Part shown: one piece after another, positions 1 through 5,012 of the stretch
How positions within the stretch are numbered: position 1 is the first letter of the stretch
Layout: each line of letters starts with the position of its first letter
Assembly (NCBI GenBank): GCA_937881285.1
Contig: CALGEU010000030.1
Location: 1 to 5,012, forward strand
Length of the DNA stretch: 5,012 bases
Origin: an uncultured Clostridia bacterium
Lineage (GTDB): Bacteria > Bacillota > Clostridia > Christensenellales > CAG-917
Direction: 5' to 3'
Position numbers and translations under genes: made by a program
Notes under the pieces: generated by a model
What the model saw: only the letters and a program-made list of their open reading frames with translations
Told to the model about the DNA's origin: nothing
Database searches by the model: none

Positions 1-85
1 CGAATGTAATGCAAAAAACGCTTGCCACAAGAATTGCGACAAGCGCGCATATAAACGTTTTGGTTTTCAAAGCGTTGCTCTTCAT
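1..85 (-). CDS. Partial CDS: N-terminus of a secreted or membrane-anchored protein
   Basis: Only the first 28 codons lie in the window; the rest runs off the left edge. Reading leftward from the ATG, the protein begins MKSNALKTKTF and continues with an unbroken hydrophobic run (residues 11-28, ICALVAILVASVFCITF). A short basic N-terminus followed by a hydrophobic core is typical of a signal peptide or a single N-terminal membrane anchor. A Cys sits near the end of the run, but the preceding residues (S-V-F) do not make a good lipobox, so a lipoprotein is not supported. The start lies 6 nt beyond the gltX stop codon. A GGAAAAGG ribosome binding site (97-104), inside the end of gltX, precedes it by 11 nt. 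It is therefore probably the next gene of the same operon. No function can be assigned from this fragment. Confidence 0.62.
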   Translation of the reverse strand, partial: MKSNALKTKTFICALVAILVASVFCITF

Positions 86-91
86 AATCGG

Positions 92-1537
92 TTATGCCTT
101 TTCCAAAAGCGAAAGCGAATATTTCATACGGCGCAAAGTCTCGTCTTTTCTGAGAACGACTGCCATTTCGATTGCTCCGCCGGGAGTTACGGGTGCGCCT
201 GTGAGTGCCACGCGCATGGTGAACATGACCTGACCGCTCTTTATGCCTTCTTCTTCGGATTTTGCTTTGATTTGTTCTTTGATTGCGTCCGCACTCCAGT
301 CGTTGAAGTCTTCAAGAGCCGCAATGGCAACTTTGAGCGCGCGCTTTGCGACTTCTCTGTCGACTTTCATCTTCTGATGCTCGTACATCGCAAGGTCGTG
401 CTCACCGAACTCGTTAAGGAATGCGAGTTTTTCGGGGATTTCGCTCAGAATATCCACTCTCGTCTGCATAAGAAGCGCAAGTTCTTTGACGTCGTAGTCT
501 CTTCCGTCGATTGCTTTTTCAATCCACGGCGTCGCGACTTTTTCAAAATCTTCCGCACTCATCGCTTTGAGATACTCGCCGTTGAGCCAACGCATTTTCG
601 CTTCGTCGAATATGGATGAACTGTGAGAAATGCCCGACACGTCGAACTCTTCTATCATCTCCTGCATGCTCATCTTCTCTTTGTTGTCTTTCGGGCACCA
701 GCCGAGAAGCGCGATGTAGTTGACGACTGCTTCGGGAAGGTATCCTTTTGCGATGAAGTCTTCGAAGTTTGCGTCGCCGAAACGCTTGGAGAGTTTTCTC
801 GTTGCGTCTTTCATAATCGGCGGAAGGTGCATATATTTCGGTCTTTCCCAACCGAACGCGTCATAAATGAGATTATACTTCGGCGTGGACGAAAGATATT
901 CCGTGCCGCGAATGACGTGCGTGATTCCCATAAGGTGGTCGTCTACGACGTTTGCGAAGTTGTAAGTGGGAAGACCGTCGCTCTTGAGCAAAATTCCGTC
1001 TTCGATGTCGGCAGTGTCAACGCTTATAGTGCCGAACACCATATCGTCGTAACTTGACACGACGCCTTCGGGGACCTTCTGACGAATGACGTAGGATTCG
1101 CCTGCCGCAAGTCTTCTTTCCACTTCTTCTTTCGGAAGATTGCGGCAATGTTTGTCGTAAGTGTGAACGCCGCCTTCTCCCTGCAAGGATTCGAGTCTTT
1201 CCTTGTCGCAGAAGCAATAGTACGCACCGCCGAGTTCGACGAGTTTCTTTGCGTACTCTTTGTAAATGCCCATACGTTCGGTCTGAATGTACGGACCGAC
1301 GCCGCCGTCTTTGTCAGGACCTTCGTCGTAAGTGATGCCGGCGGTTGCGAGAGTGCGATACACCATCTCGATTGCGCCTTCAACCTTACGTTCCTGGTCT
1401 GTGTCTTCTATGCGGAGAATAAATTTTCCGTTGTTTTTGCGCGCGAACAAATAAGCGTACAAGCCCGTGCGCAAGTTGCCTATGTGCATAAATCCCGTCG
1501 GTGACGGGGCAAATCTGGTTCTAACCATGTCACTCAT
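92..1537 (-). CDS. gltX: Glutamyl-tRNA synthetase (class I aminoacyl-tRNA synthetase)
   Basis: This cytoplasmic enzyme activates glutamate with ATP and attaches it to tRNA-Glu; in bacteria that lack GlnRS it also charges tRNA-Gln for the GatCAB amidotransferase route. The 481 residues match the usual family length. The Rossmann catalytic domain opens with RFAPSPTG (8-15), the HIGH-type motif HIGN is at 18-21, and the KMSKS-type motif appears as KLSKR at 249-252 and flanking residues. The conserved block from GLPTYNFANVVDDHLMG to HVIRGTEYL (188-215) forms the active-site core. Cys108, Cys110 and Cys131 sit where many family members bind zinc, but the usual fourth ligand (C-x-H) reads C-R-N, so zinc binding is uncertain. 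The helical anticodon-binding domain spans about 320-481 and keeps the RVALTG signature (442-447). I chose the ATG with an AGAAGGA ribosome binding site about 10 nt upstream; a second Met at residue 4 is less well placed. The start overlaps the end of radC by 8 nt (ATGAGTGA), which suggests translational coupling. Discriminating and non-discriminating forms cannot be told apart by eye. Confidence 0.97.
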   Translation of the reverse strand: MSDMVRTRFAPSPTGFMHIGNLRTGLYAYLFARKNNGKFILRIEDTDQERKVEGAIEMVYRTLATAGITYDEGPDKDGGVGPYIQTERMGIYKEYAKKLVELGGAYYCFCDKERLESLQGEGGVHTYDKHCRNLPKEEVERRLAAGESYVIRQKVPEGVVSSYDDMVFGTISVDTADIEDGILLKSDGLPTYNFANVVDDHLMGITHVIRGTEYLSSTPKYNLIYDAFGWERPKYMHLPPIMKDATRKLSKRFGDANFEDFIAKGYLPEAVVNYIALLGWCPKDNKEKMSMQEMIEEFDVSGISHSSSIFDEAKMRWLNGEYLKAMSAEDFEKVATPWIEKAIDGRDYDVKELALLMQTRVDILSEIPEKLAFLNEFGEHDLAMYEHQKMKVDREVAKRALKVAIAALEDFNDWSADAIKEQIKAKSEEEGIKSGQVMFTMRVALTGAPVTPGGAIEMAVVLRKDETLRRMKYSLSLLEKA

Positions 1538-2261
1538 AAAAGTTTATTCCTTCTTTCAAACAATTCTTTGCGTTTCTTATTCTCTCCAACTTTCCCTGCT
1601 CTTCAAACGAATAATAGTCGCTTCCGCAGAATATGAAATGGTCCTGAAGTTCCACACCGACGCTTGAAAGCGTGATATAAAGTTCTCTGGTCATTTCTAC
1701 ATCCTTTTGAGACGGATTGACGTTTCCGCTGGGATGATTGTGCGCAACGAGCAGACCGCTTGCCTTGTTGTTCAACGCAAAATCCACTATCGCCCTAACG
1801 CTCAATTCCACAGCGTCGCCGCTTCCTTTGGATATGCACCGACAGCATATCAAATTGTCGTGTGCGTCGAGTGCCGCAACGTGCAGTTGCTCTTCCTTTA
1901 CGCCGTACAGACGATTGCCCATATACGAGCGAGCCACTCCGCGACCTTTCAACGACGGTTTTTGTTTGTCCAAATCGACGATATACGCTCTAAACACGTC
2001 TGGAAGCGCGGATATGAAAAGCGCGGCGTTTGCCGTCATGCCTGCAACTTCGGCAAGACGATTTTCGTCTGCGTTCAACACTCCCGCAAACGAGCCGAAT
2101 CTGTCAATCAGCGCATGTGCGATTTCGTTGGTGTCTTTTCTCGGTATAAACGCGTAAAGAATATATTCGAGCATTTCGTGCTCCTGCAAAGCGGAAAGTC
2201 CGCTCCGCCTTATTCTTTCACGCATTCTCTCCCTGTGTCCGTCGTGTATTTTGTTTGCCAT
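1530..2261 (-). CDS. radC: RadC family protein (JAB/MPN+ metalloprotease-fold domain)
   Basis: With this start the protein is 243 residues, close to the usual RadC length of about 225. The N-terminal part (about 20-85) is helical and includes a helix-hairpin-helix-like stretch, FGSFAGVLNADENRLAEVAG (55-74). The C-terminal JAB/MPN+ domain carries the full JAMM metal site: H174-N-H176-P-S-G, S184 and D187 (H-x-H-x7-S-x2-D), with a candidate upstream Glu near residue 124. The metal-binding residues are therefore intact. The family is called 'DNA repair protein RadC', but its biochemical role is unsettled; the fold is that of zinc isopeptidases. The frame stays open upstream to a TTG at 2292-2294. 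I prefer the ATG because family similarity (DGHRERMRERI) begins immediately after it and the TTG has no ribosome binding site at a usable distance. The AAGGAAAGAG upstream of the ATG is somewhat far (about 12 nt). The gene lies 36 nt after the preceding ORF and its last codons overlap the gltX start. Confidence 0.93.
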   Translation of the reverse strand: MANKIHDGHRERMRERIRRSGLSALQEHEMLEYILYAFIPRKDTNEIAHALIDRFGSFAGVLNADENRLAEVAGMTANAALFISALPDVFRAYIVDLDKQKPSLKGRGVARSYMGNRLYGVKEEQLHVAALDAHDNLICCRCISKGSGDAVELSVRAIVDFALNNKASGLLVAHNHPSGNVNPSQKDVEMTRELYITLSSVGVELQDHFIFCGSDYYSFEEQGKLERIRNAKNCLKEGINFYE

Positions 2262-2297
2262 ACCCCAAATTTTCTCTTTCCTTATTTTCCGCAATGT

Positions 2298-2714
2298 TTA
2301 CAGTTGCGGATACTCCCTAAACACCGTTTCGTCGAGTTTTACAAGGCGAATGAGCGTTTTGAGCGCGTAGTTTTCGTCCTTGAAGCCGCAAGTTTTTCCG
2401 ATAACTTTCCACGCTCCGTACGCATGAAGAAAATCATACCAGAAATAACACTCGTCTTGCAGTTGGAAAATCTCCAAATAACTGAACGACTCGTATTTGC
2501 TCCAGTTTTTGAGAACGTCTATGAGCGCGTTGACTTCTTCGTTGCCGTCGTAGCGCGCGTGAATGAACTGAAGCATATACTTTTTCACTTCCTTTGAAAA
2601 AGTCATAACTCCTTGTTTTGCGTTCTCGATATCCTTGAGTATAAGCGCGATTTCTTCGTCGTCGCTATGCTTTTTAAGGATTTTTTGGCACGGATATGCA
2701 AATGCGTTCGTCAT
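2298..2714 (-). CDS. Unrecognised 138-residue protein, first gene of the radC-gltX operon
   Basis: I do not recognise this family. The 138-residue product has no signal peptide or membrane segment and looks mostly helical and soluble. It has a charged N-terminal half (about 12-70) and an aromatic-rich stretch at 71-103 (WSKYESFSYLEIFQLQ, then CYFWYDFLHAYGAW). Three Cys (9, 89, 109) show no metal-site pattern. Composition looks like that of the neighbouring genes, and the ORF fills the space between a strong promoter and radC, which supports it being real. The start is debatable. The ATG chosen lies only about 3 nt downstream of the predicted transcription start, so translation would be leaderless. 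An internal in-frame ATG (2604-2606, residue 37) has a consensus AAGGAG (2609-2614) only 2 nt away, normally too close. Another at 2574-2576 (residue 47) has AAAGGA about 13 nt upstream. A shorter product of 102 or 92 residues is possible. It is probably cotranscribed with radC and gltX, but a functional link is only inferred. Confidence 0.75.
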   Translation of the reverse strand: MTNAFAYPCQKILKKHSDDEEIALILKDIENAKQGVMTFSKEVKKYMLQFIHARYDGNEEVNALIDVLKNWSKYESFSYLEIFQLQDECYFWYDFLHAYGAWKVIGKTCGFKDENYALKTLIRLVKLDETVFREYPQL

Positions 2715-2723
2715 AATGAAAAA

Positions 2724-2752
2724 ATTATAACCTAATTCATTTTATAAATCAA
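2724..2752 (-). promoter_or_regulatory. Vegetative (sigma-A type) promoter of the orf138-radC-gltX operon
   Basis: On the minus strand the -35 element reads TTGATT (2747-2752, 4 of 6 consensus bases) and the -10 reads TATAAT (2724-2729, 6 of 6). The spacer is exactly 17 nt. The expected start of transcription, about 7 nt beyond the -10, is the A at 2717, three bases before the ATG of the first gene. It lies between the terminator behind the amidase gene and the operon, as expected for an independent transcription unit. This is the clearest promoter in the window. Confidence 0.82.
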
Positions 2753-2800
2753 GATTTACGCGCACATTTAATCTTTTTATAAGTTTCGTTATATATAAAG

Positions 2801-2852
2801 AATAAACAAAAAAATCAAAAAATCGAAAGAGCAAACGTCGCAAGGCGTTCGC
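2801..2852 (-). terminator. Probable intrinsic terminator downstream of the amidase gene
   Basis: Read on the minus strand, GCGAACG (2846-2852) can pair with CGTTTGC (2831-2837). This makes a 7-bp stem with one G-U pair and an 8-nt loop. It is followed by a T-rich tract (TCTTTCGATTTTTTG, then TTTTTTTG). The tract is interrupted at first, so termination strength is uncertain. The hairpin begins 39 nt after the amidase stop codon and precedes the promoter of the next transcription unit. On the plus strand the same stem is followed by A's rather than T's, so it would act only leftward. Confidence 0.5.
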
Positions 2853-2891
2853 AAAAAAAGAAAAAGCGACCGTTTTTATACTGCAAAACGC

Positions 2892-3617
2892 CTATATGGT
2901 GCGCTCTTCGCGCAAAAACGAAACCGCGCCGTCTGCGATTGCAAACGCAACGCGCTGACGATACGCAAACGACGTCAAATTCTGCTCGTCTGCAAAGTTA
3001 CTCAAAAAGCCGCATTCAACGATAATCGTAGGATACGGACTGCAGTCCAGAAGATACTTTTGCGCGCAAAGGGGAGAATATTCCCGTCCGCCTTCCGCCG
3101 CATTGATTGAATTGAGCATAGATTGTACGCTTGTTGCAAACACGCACGATTTCTCGCTCGATTTTGCGTAAAACACCTGCGCCCCGCGCCGAGTGGGCAA
3201 GGAAAAGAAATTCTGATGCACGCTGATGACGATATCGGGCTTTGTGTCGTTGATTATCTTTCCGCGAGCAAACATATCTGCGCGCTTTTTGTTGTTTTCA
3301 ACGCCGTCGAACTCTCTCATCGTGTCGTTTTGACGAGTATAGACGACCTTGAACCCCAGACTTTTGAAAATTTCACCGAGACAGATTGCCGTTTTCAGGT
3401 TTATTTCCTTTTCGTACACTCCCGTTTTCGTTCCCTTTACACCGCCGTCCGCACCGCCGTGTCCTGCGTCGATGACCACGACTTTTTGTCTTGCGTTTTT
3501 CACGTTCACCGCCGAAATGACGAACGGAGACGAAAAACAAAACGCCGTGACGACAATCACAAGCACAAGCATTGCAACGCTTTTTATTGTTTCATATCTT
3601 CTTTTACAAGTTCGCAT
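2892..3617 (-). CDS. cwlD: CwlD-like N-acetylmuramoyl-L-alanine amidase (Amidase_3)
   Basis: The enzyme cleaves the amide bond between N-acetylmuramic acid and L-alanine of peptidoglycan. Its relative CwlD works with PdaA to make muramic delta-lactam in the spore cortex. With this start it has 241 residues, close to the roughly 237 of B. subtilis CwlD. A short basic N-terminus (MRTCKRRYETIK) precedes one hydrophobic segment (about 13-36), a signal or anchor that puts the enzyme outside the membrane. The Amidase_3 domain follows: VVVIDAGHGG with Zn ligand H53, YEKEINL with E69, VISVHQNFF with H134, and catalytic E202 in IIVECGFLSN. All catalytic residues are present. The frame stays open to a TTG at 3813-3815, which would give 307 residues. 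That extension has no family similarity and runs through the DnaA-box cluster, so I excluded it. The chosen ATG has no evident ribosome binding site, so the exact start is uncertain. The sporulation role is inferred from similarity in length and layout; a general wall amidase is the alternative. Confidence 0.86.
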   Translation of the reverse strand: MRTCKRRYETIKSVAMLVLVIVVTAFCFSSPFVISAVNVKNARQKVVVIDAGHGGADGGVKGTKTGVYEKEINLKTAICLGEIFKSLGFKVVYTRQNDTMREFDGVENNKKRADMFARGKIINDTKPDIVISVHQNFFSLPTRRGAQVFYAKSSEKSCVFATSVQSMLNSINAAEGGREYSPLCAQKYLLDCSPYPTIIVECGFLSNFADEQNLTSFAYRQRVAFAIADGAVSFLREERTI

Positions 3618-3663
3618 ATAGTTACAAAAGAAATCATATTCACGACGGCATAAAAATACGAGT

Positions 3664-3719
3664 TTTTCCACAAAGTTATCCACATTTCGCATTGATTTTG
3701 TGGATAAGTCGGTGGATAA
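3664..3719. promoter_or_regulatory. Mirror-symmetric cluster of four DnaA boxes
   Basis: Four 9-mers match or nearly match the DnaA box TTATNCACA. They are TTTTCCACA (3664-3672, plus, 8 of 9), TTATCCACA (3676-3684, plus, perfect), TGTGGATAA (3699-3707, a perfect box on the minus strand) and GGTGGATAA (3711-3719, minus, 8 of 9). The two in each pair are 3 nt apart (12-nt periodicity), and the pairs face each other across a 14-nt centre, so the array is symmetric about position 3691/3692. It lies in the upstream region shared by the amidase and PRC-barrel genes, next to AT-rich DNA. The sites are plain to see. Whether they control transcription, titrate DnaA or help initiate replication is not shown by the sequence. 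Confidence 0.72.
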
Positions 3720-3830
3720 CCCGTGTTTTCGTGCAATCGTAAGATATTTAGATAGTCGATTTCCGTGACATAAATTTTGCTTTTCAAAAGCACATTCTAC
3801 ACCATATTTCGACAATTTTTGCGTATTCTA

Positions 3831-3857
3831 TTTGACCAAATAAAACTTTGTGTCAAA
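3831..3857. repeat. Inverted repeat / stem-loop in the divergent intergenic region
   Basis: TTTGACCAAA (3831-3840) pairs with TTTGTGTCAAA (3847-3857). The stem has 10 bp with a single T bulge and a 6-nt loop (TAAAAC). It lies 46 nt upstream of the PRC-barrel start codon. On the minus strand the right arm supplies a perfect TTGACA, but no -10 at proper spacing follows. No T-run follows on either strand, so it is not a terminator. It could be an operator for a dimeric regulator or an RNA hairpin in a leader; nothing in the sequence decides which. Confidence 0.45.
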
Positions 3858-3903
3858 CGCATAAAACAAACGCGCACGACATAAAATCAAACAAGGTGAA
3901 AAT

Positions 3904-4845
3904 ATGACTTTGCTTCAATCAATCGTTTCAAAACCCGTAGTGTCACGCGATACGTCAAAAATCGTCGGTCGTATAAAAAATGCATATTTAAGCGACAATT
4001 TTTCAAATATCGTATATTTCGGAATAAGCGACTGCATAGGCGGCAAAGAGAGACTTATGCCGCTTGCCGACGTTTTGGATTTTGCAGACGCCGTCATGGT
4101 GCAAAACGACGTAAATTTCAAAGACGCGTGCGACGTTGACTTCACTTCTCTCGTGCCGATTTGCATATCTATGCCGTGCTATACGCAAAACGGTATTCTG
4201 AAAGGGTATCTTGCGCAAATGGCGTTTTCACAAAACGGAAAAATCTCCGTTTTTTCAACTCAAACGGACAAGTTTTCACCAAGCGGCATATCGTCCGTCG
4301 GCGACGTGATTATTTTGAAAAACGGAAAAGCAAGAAAAGCAAAGCCGCAAAGCATTCCTAGGCCAAAAACGCAAACGAGCGTGACAATTTTGAAAGATGC
4401 GAAACTCGAGCGCGGAAAAACCGACATTCTGTCCGCGCCGATTGACAAAACACCGAAAAATATAAGCGATACTAATGCAACGGCGACCGACGTTTCTCAA
4501 TCGGTTGAAAGTGCGCCGTTTGCTTACAAATCGGCAGAAACGGTGATTCTGTCTTCCGCACCGCCCGCTATTGCAATCTCTCCCGACGCTCCGAAATTTA
4601 CGAAAGACGCTTTTGAAAAAATTCTCGGCGAGCCGCTGTATACGGACGACGAACACACACCTTCTCGTGTGATAAGTGACTATTCGTTTCTTCTCGGGAG
4701 AACGCTGTCAAAAGACCTGATAACATTTGCAGGCGTGCTTATAGCAAAGAAAGGAGACGAGATCACGGACTCTCTCGTAAATCTTGCAATGCGACACGGC
4801 AAACTTGTGGAACTTGCCCTTTACAGCGGAAACAATAAAGGATGA
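3904..4845 (+). CDS. PRC-barrel domain protein with disordered linker and conserved C-terminal segment
   Basis: The 313-residue product begins at an ATG with a good ribosome binding site (AAGGTGA, about 6 nt upstream). Residues 5-68 look like a PRC-barrel (SKPVVSRDTSKIVGRIKNAY and the strands after it). A second barrel-like repeat follows at about 84-140 (CYTQNGILKGYLAQMAF to GDVIILKNGK). Residues 142-230 are a basic to Ser/Thr/Pro/Ala-rich segment, probably disordered. The C-terminal block (258-309) contains DYSFLLGRTLSKDLITFAG, LIAKKGDEITDSLV and HGKLVEL, a pattern I associate with clostridial PRC-barrel proteins. No signal peptide or membrane span is visible, so it should be cytoplasmic. 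PRC-barrels occur in adaptor-like proteins such as RimM and the sporulation-linked YlmC/YmxH; the exact role here is unknown. The gene is transcribed away from the amidase gene. I could not identify a convincing promoter in the 286-nt gap or an intrinsic terminator after the stop. Confidence 0.85.
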   Translation: MTLLQSIVSKPVVSRDTSKIVGRIKNAYLSDNFSNIVYFGISDCIGGKERLMPLADVLDFADAVMVQNDVNFKDACDVDFTSLVPICISMPCYTQNGILKGYLAQMAFSQNGKISVFSTQTDKFSPSGISSVGDVIILKNGKARKAKPQSIPRPKTQTSVTILKDAKLERGKTDILSAPIDKTPKNISDTNATATDVSQSVESAPFAYKSAETVILSSAPPAIAISPDAPKFTKDAFEKILGEPLYTDDEHTPSRVISDYSFLLGRTLSKDLITFAGVLIAKKGDEITDSLVNLAMRHGKLVELALYSGNNKG

Positions 4846-4917
4846 AAAGTTAATAGTAAATATATAATTTATAAATAATACGGAAAACAAAAACGGCATG
4901 GCTTGAAACAAAACCCA

Positions 4918-5012
4918 ACGTACATTTAGTACGTGATTTTGGAGCAAACCGATGTGTAGCACGGTACTCTATATAGCGTAAAGGAACGCACTAAATAGAT
5001 GAAGAACAAGGA
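4918..5012 (+). other. Possible structured RNA leader upstream of the next rightward gene
   Basis: The 167 nt after the PRC-barrel stop hold no complete gene. From 4918 on, the plus strand can form three hairpins. A: ACGTAC/GTACGT (4918-4934) with loop ATTTA, a perfect 6-bp stem. B: AGTACGTG (4928-4935) with CACGGTACT (4960-4968), 8 bp with one bulged G and a small inner TTGG/CCGA stem. C: CTATATAGCGT (4969-4979) with ACGCACTAAATAG (4986-4998), 10 bp with one mismatch, a 2-nt bulge and AAAGGA in its loop. A and B share bases 4928-4934, so they exclude each other. An ATG at 4999-5001 and an AAGGA at the last bases (5008-5012) suggest a coding start at or just past the edge. An isolated TATAAT (4863-4868) might be a -10, but no -35 is seen. 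It does not match any riboswitch class I can recall. Confidence 0.4.

Noticed and set aside
623..1504. Several plus-strand ORFs (623-1057, 1148-1504) opposite gltX
   Set aside because: They lie entirely antisense to a clearly conserved synthetase and have low-complexity, unrecognisable translations.
1707..2597. Plus-strand ORF of 296 codons opposite radC and the 138-residue gene
   Set aside because: It is antisense to radC, which has an intact JAMM motif, and its own translation shows no recognisable domain and no ribosome binding site. It is best explained as an open shadow frame.
3736..3762. Possible DnaA-trio unwinding motif beside the DnaA boxes
   Set aside because: TAG-like triplets occur near 3750 but not in a continuous 3-nt register, so the motif is not supported.
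3584..3793. Minus-strand 69-codon ORF overlapping the amidase start and the DnaA boxes
   Set aside because: It has no similarity to known proteins, no ribosome binding site, and it runs into the amidase signal region in another frame.
4863..4868. TATAAT as the -10 of a promoter for the next rightward gene
   Set aside because: No -35 hexamer lies 16-18 nt upstream and there is no extended TGn. In such AT-rich DNA the hexamer is likely by chance, so it is only mentioned with the leader.
4708..4962. Minus-strand ORF of 84 codons with a hydrophobic stretch across the PRC-barrel gene end
   Set aside because: It overlaps the conserved C-terminal block of the plus-strand gene, has no ribosome binding site, and the hydrophobicity comes from AT-rich non-coding DNA.
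4880..5012. Group II intron 5' end, IS200/IS605 end or retron RNA
   Set aside because: There is no GTGCG-type intron start, no recognisable transposase or reverse transcriptase in the window and no terminal repeat. The structure alone is not enough.

Overview
The window looks like ordinary chromosomal DNA from a low-to-moderate-GC Gram-positive bacterium. The most likely source is an anaerobic Clostridia-type member of the Bacillota. The reasons are a CwlD-type (spore cortex) amidase, a PRC-barrel protein of a kind common in clostridia, AAGGA-type ribosome binding sites and AT-rich intergenic DNA. I cannot name a genus. I see no phage, plasmid, insertion sequence or CRISPR feature, and no rRNA or tRNA gene.

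Layout. From 1 to about 2750 there is a leftward (minus-strand) gene cluster. In transcription order it holds an unrecognised 138-residue protein, radC, gltX (glutamyl-tRNA synthetase) and the first 28 residues of a secreted or membrane-anchored protein that runs off the left edge. Gaps are 36 nt or less, and radC and gltX overlap by 8 nt, so these genes probably form one operon. Its promoter is clear: TTGATT, a 17-nt spacer and TATAAT, placed so that the first message would be nearly leaderless. To its right, also leftward, lies a CwlD-like N-acetylmuramoyl-L-alanine amidase with a plausible terminator behind it. Next comes a 286-bp divergent intergenic region. It holds four DnaA-box-like 9-mers in a mirror-symmetric array, and also a 10-bp stem-loop. 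A rightward gene for a PRC-barrel protein follows. The last 167 bp contain no complete gene but fold into three hairpins ending just before a Shine-Dalgarno-like sequence at the window edge, which suggests a structured leader for the next rightward gene.

Functionally this is housekeeping DNA: translation (gltX), a JAMM-family protein traditionally linked to DNA repair (radC), and cell-wall remodelling that may be tied to sporulation (cwlD-like). The parts least explained by known genes are the symmetric DnaA-box cluster, the structured leader at the right edge, the unrecognised leaderless gene at the head of the gltX operon, and the exact start of the amidase. I did not find a convincing new multi-gene system here.
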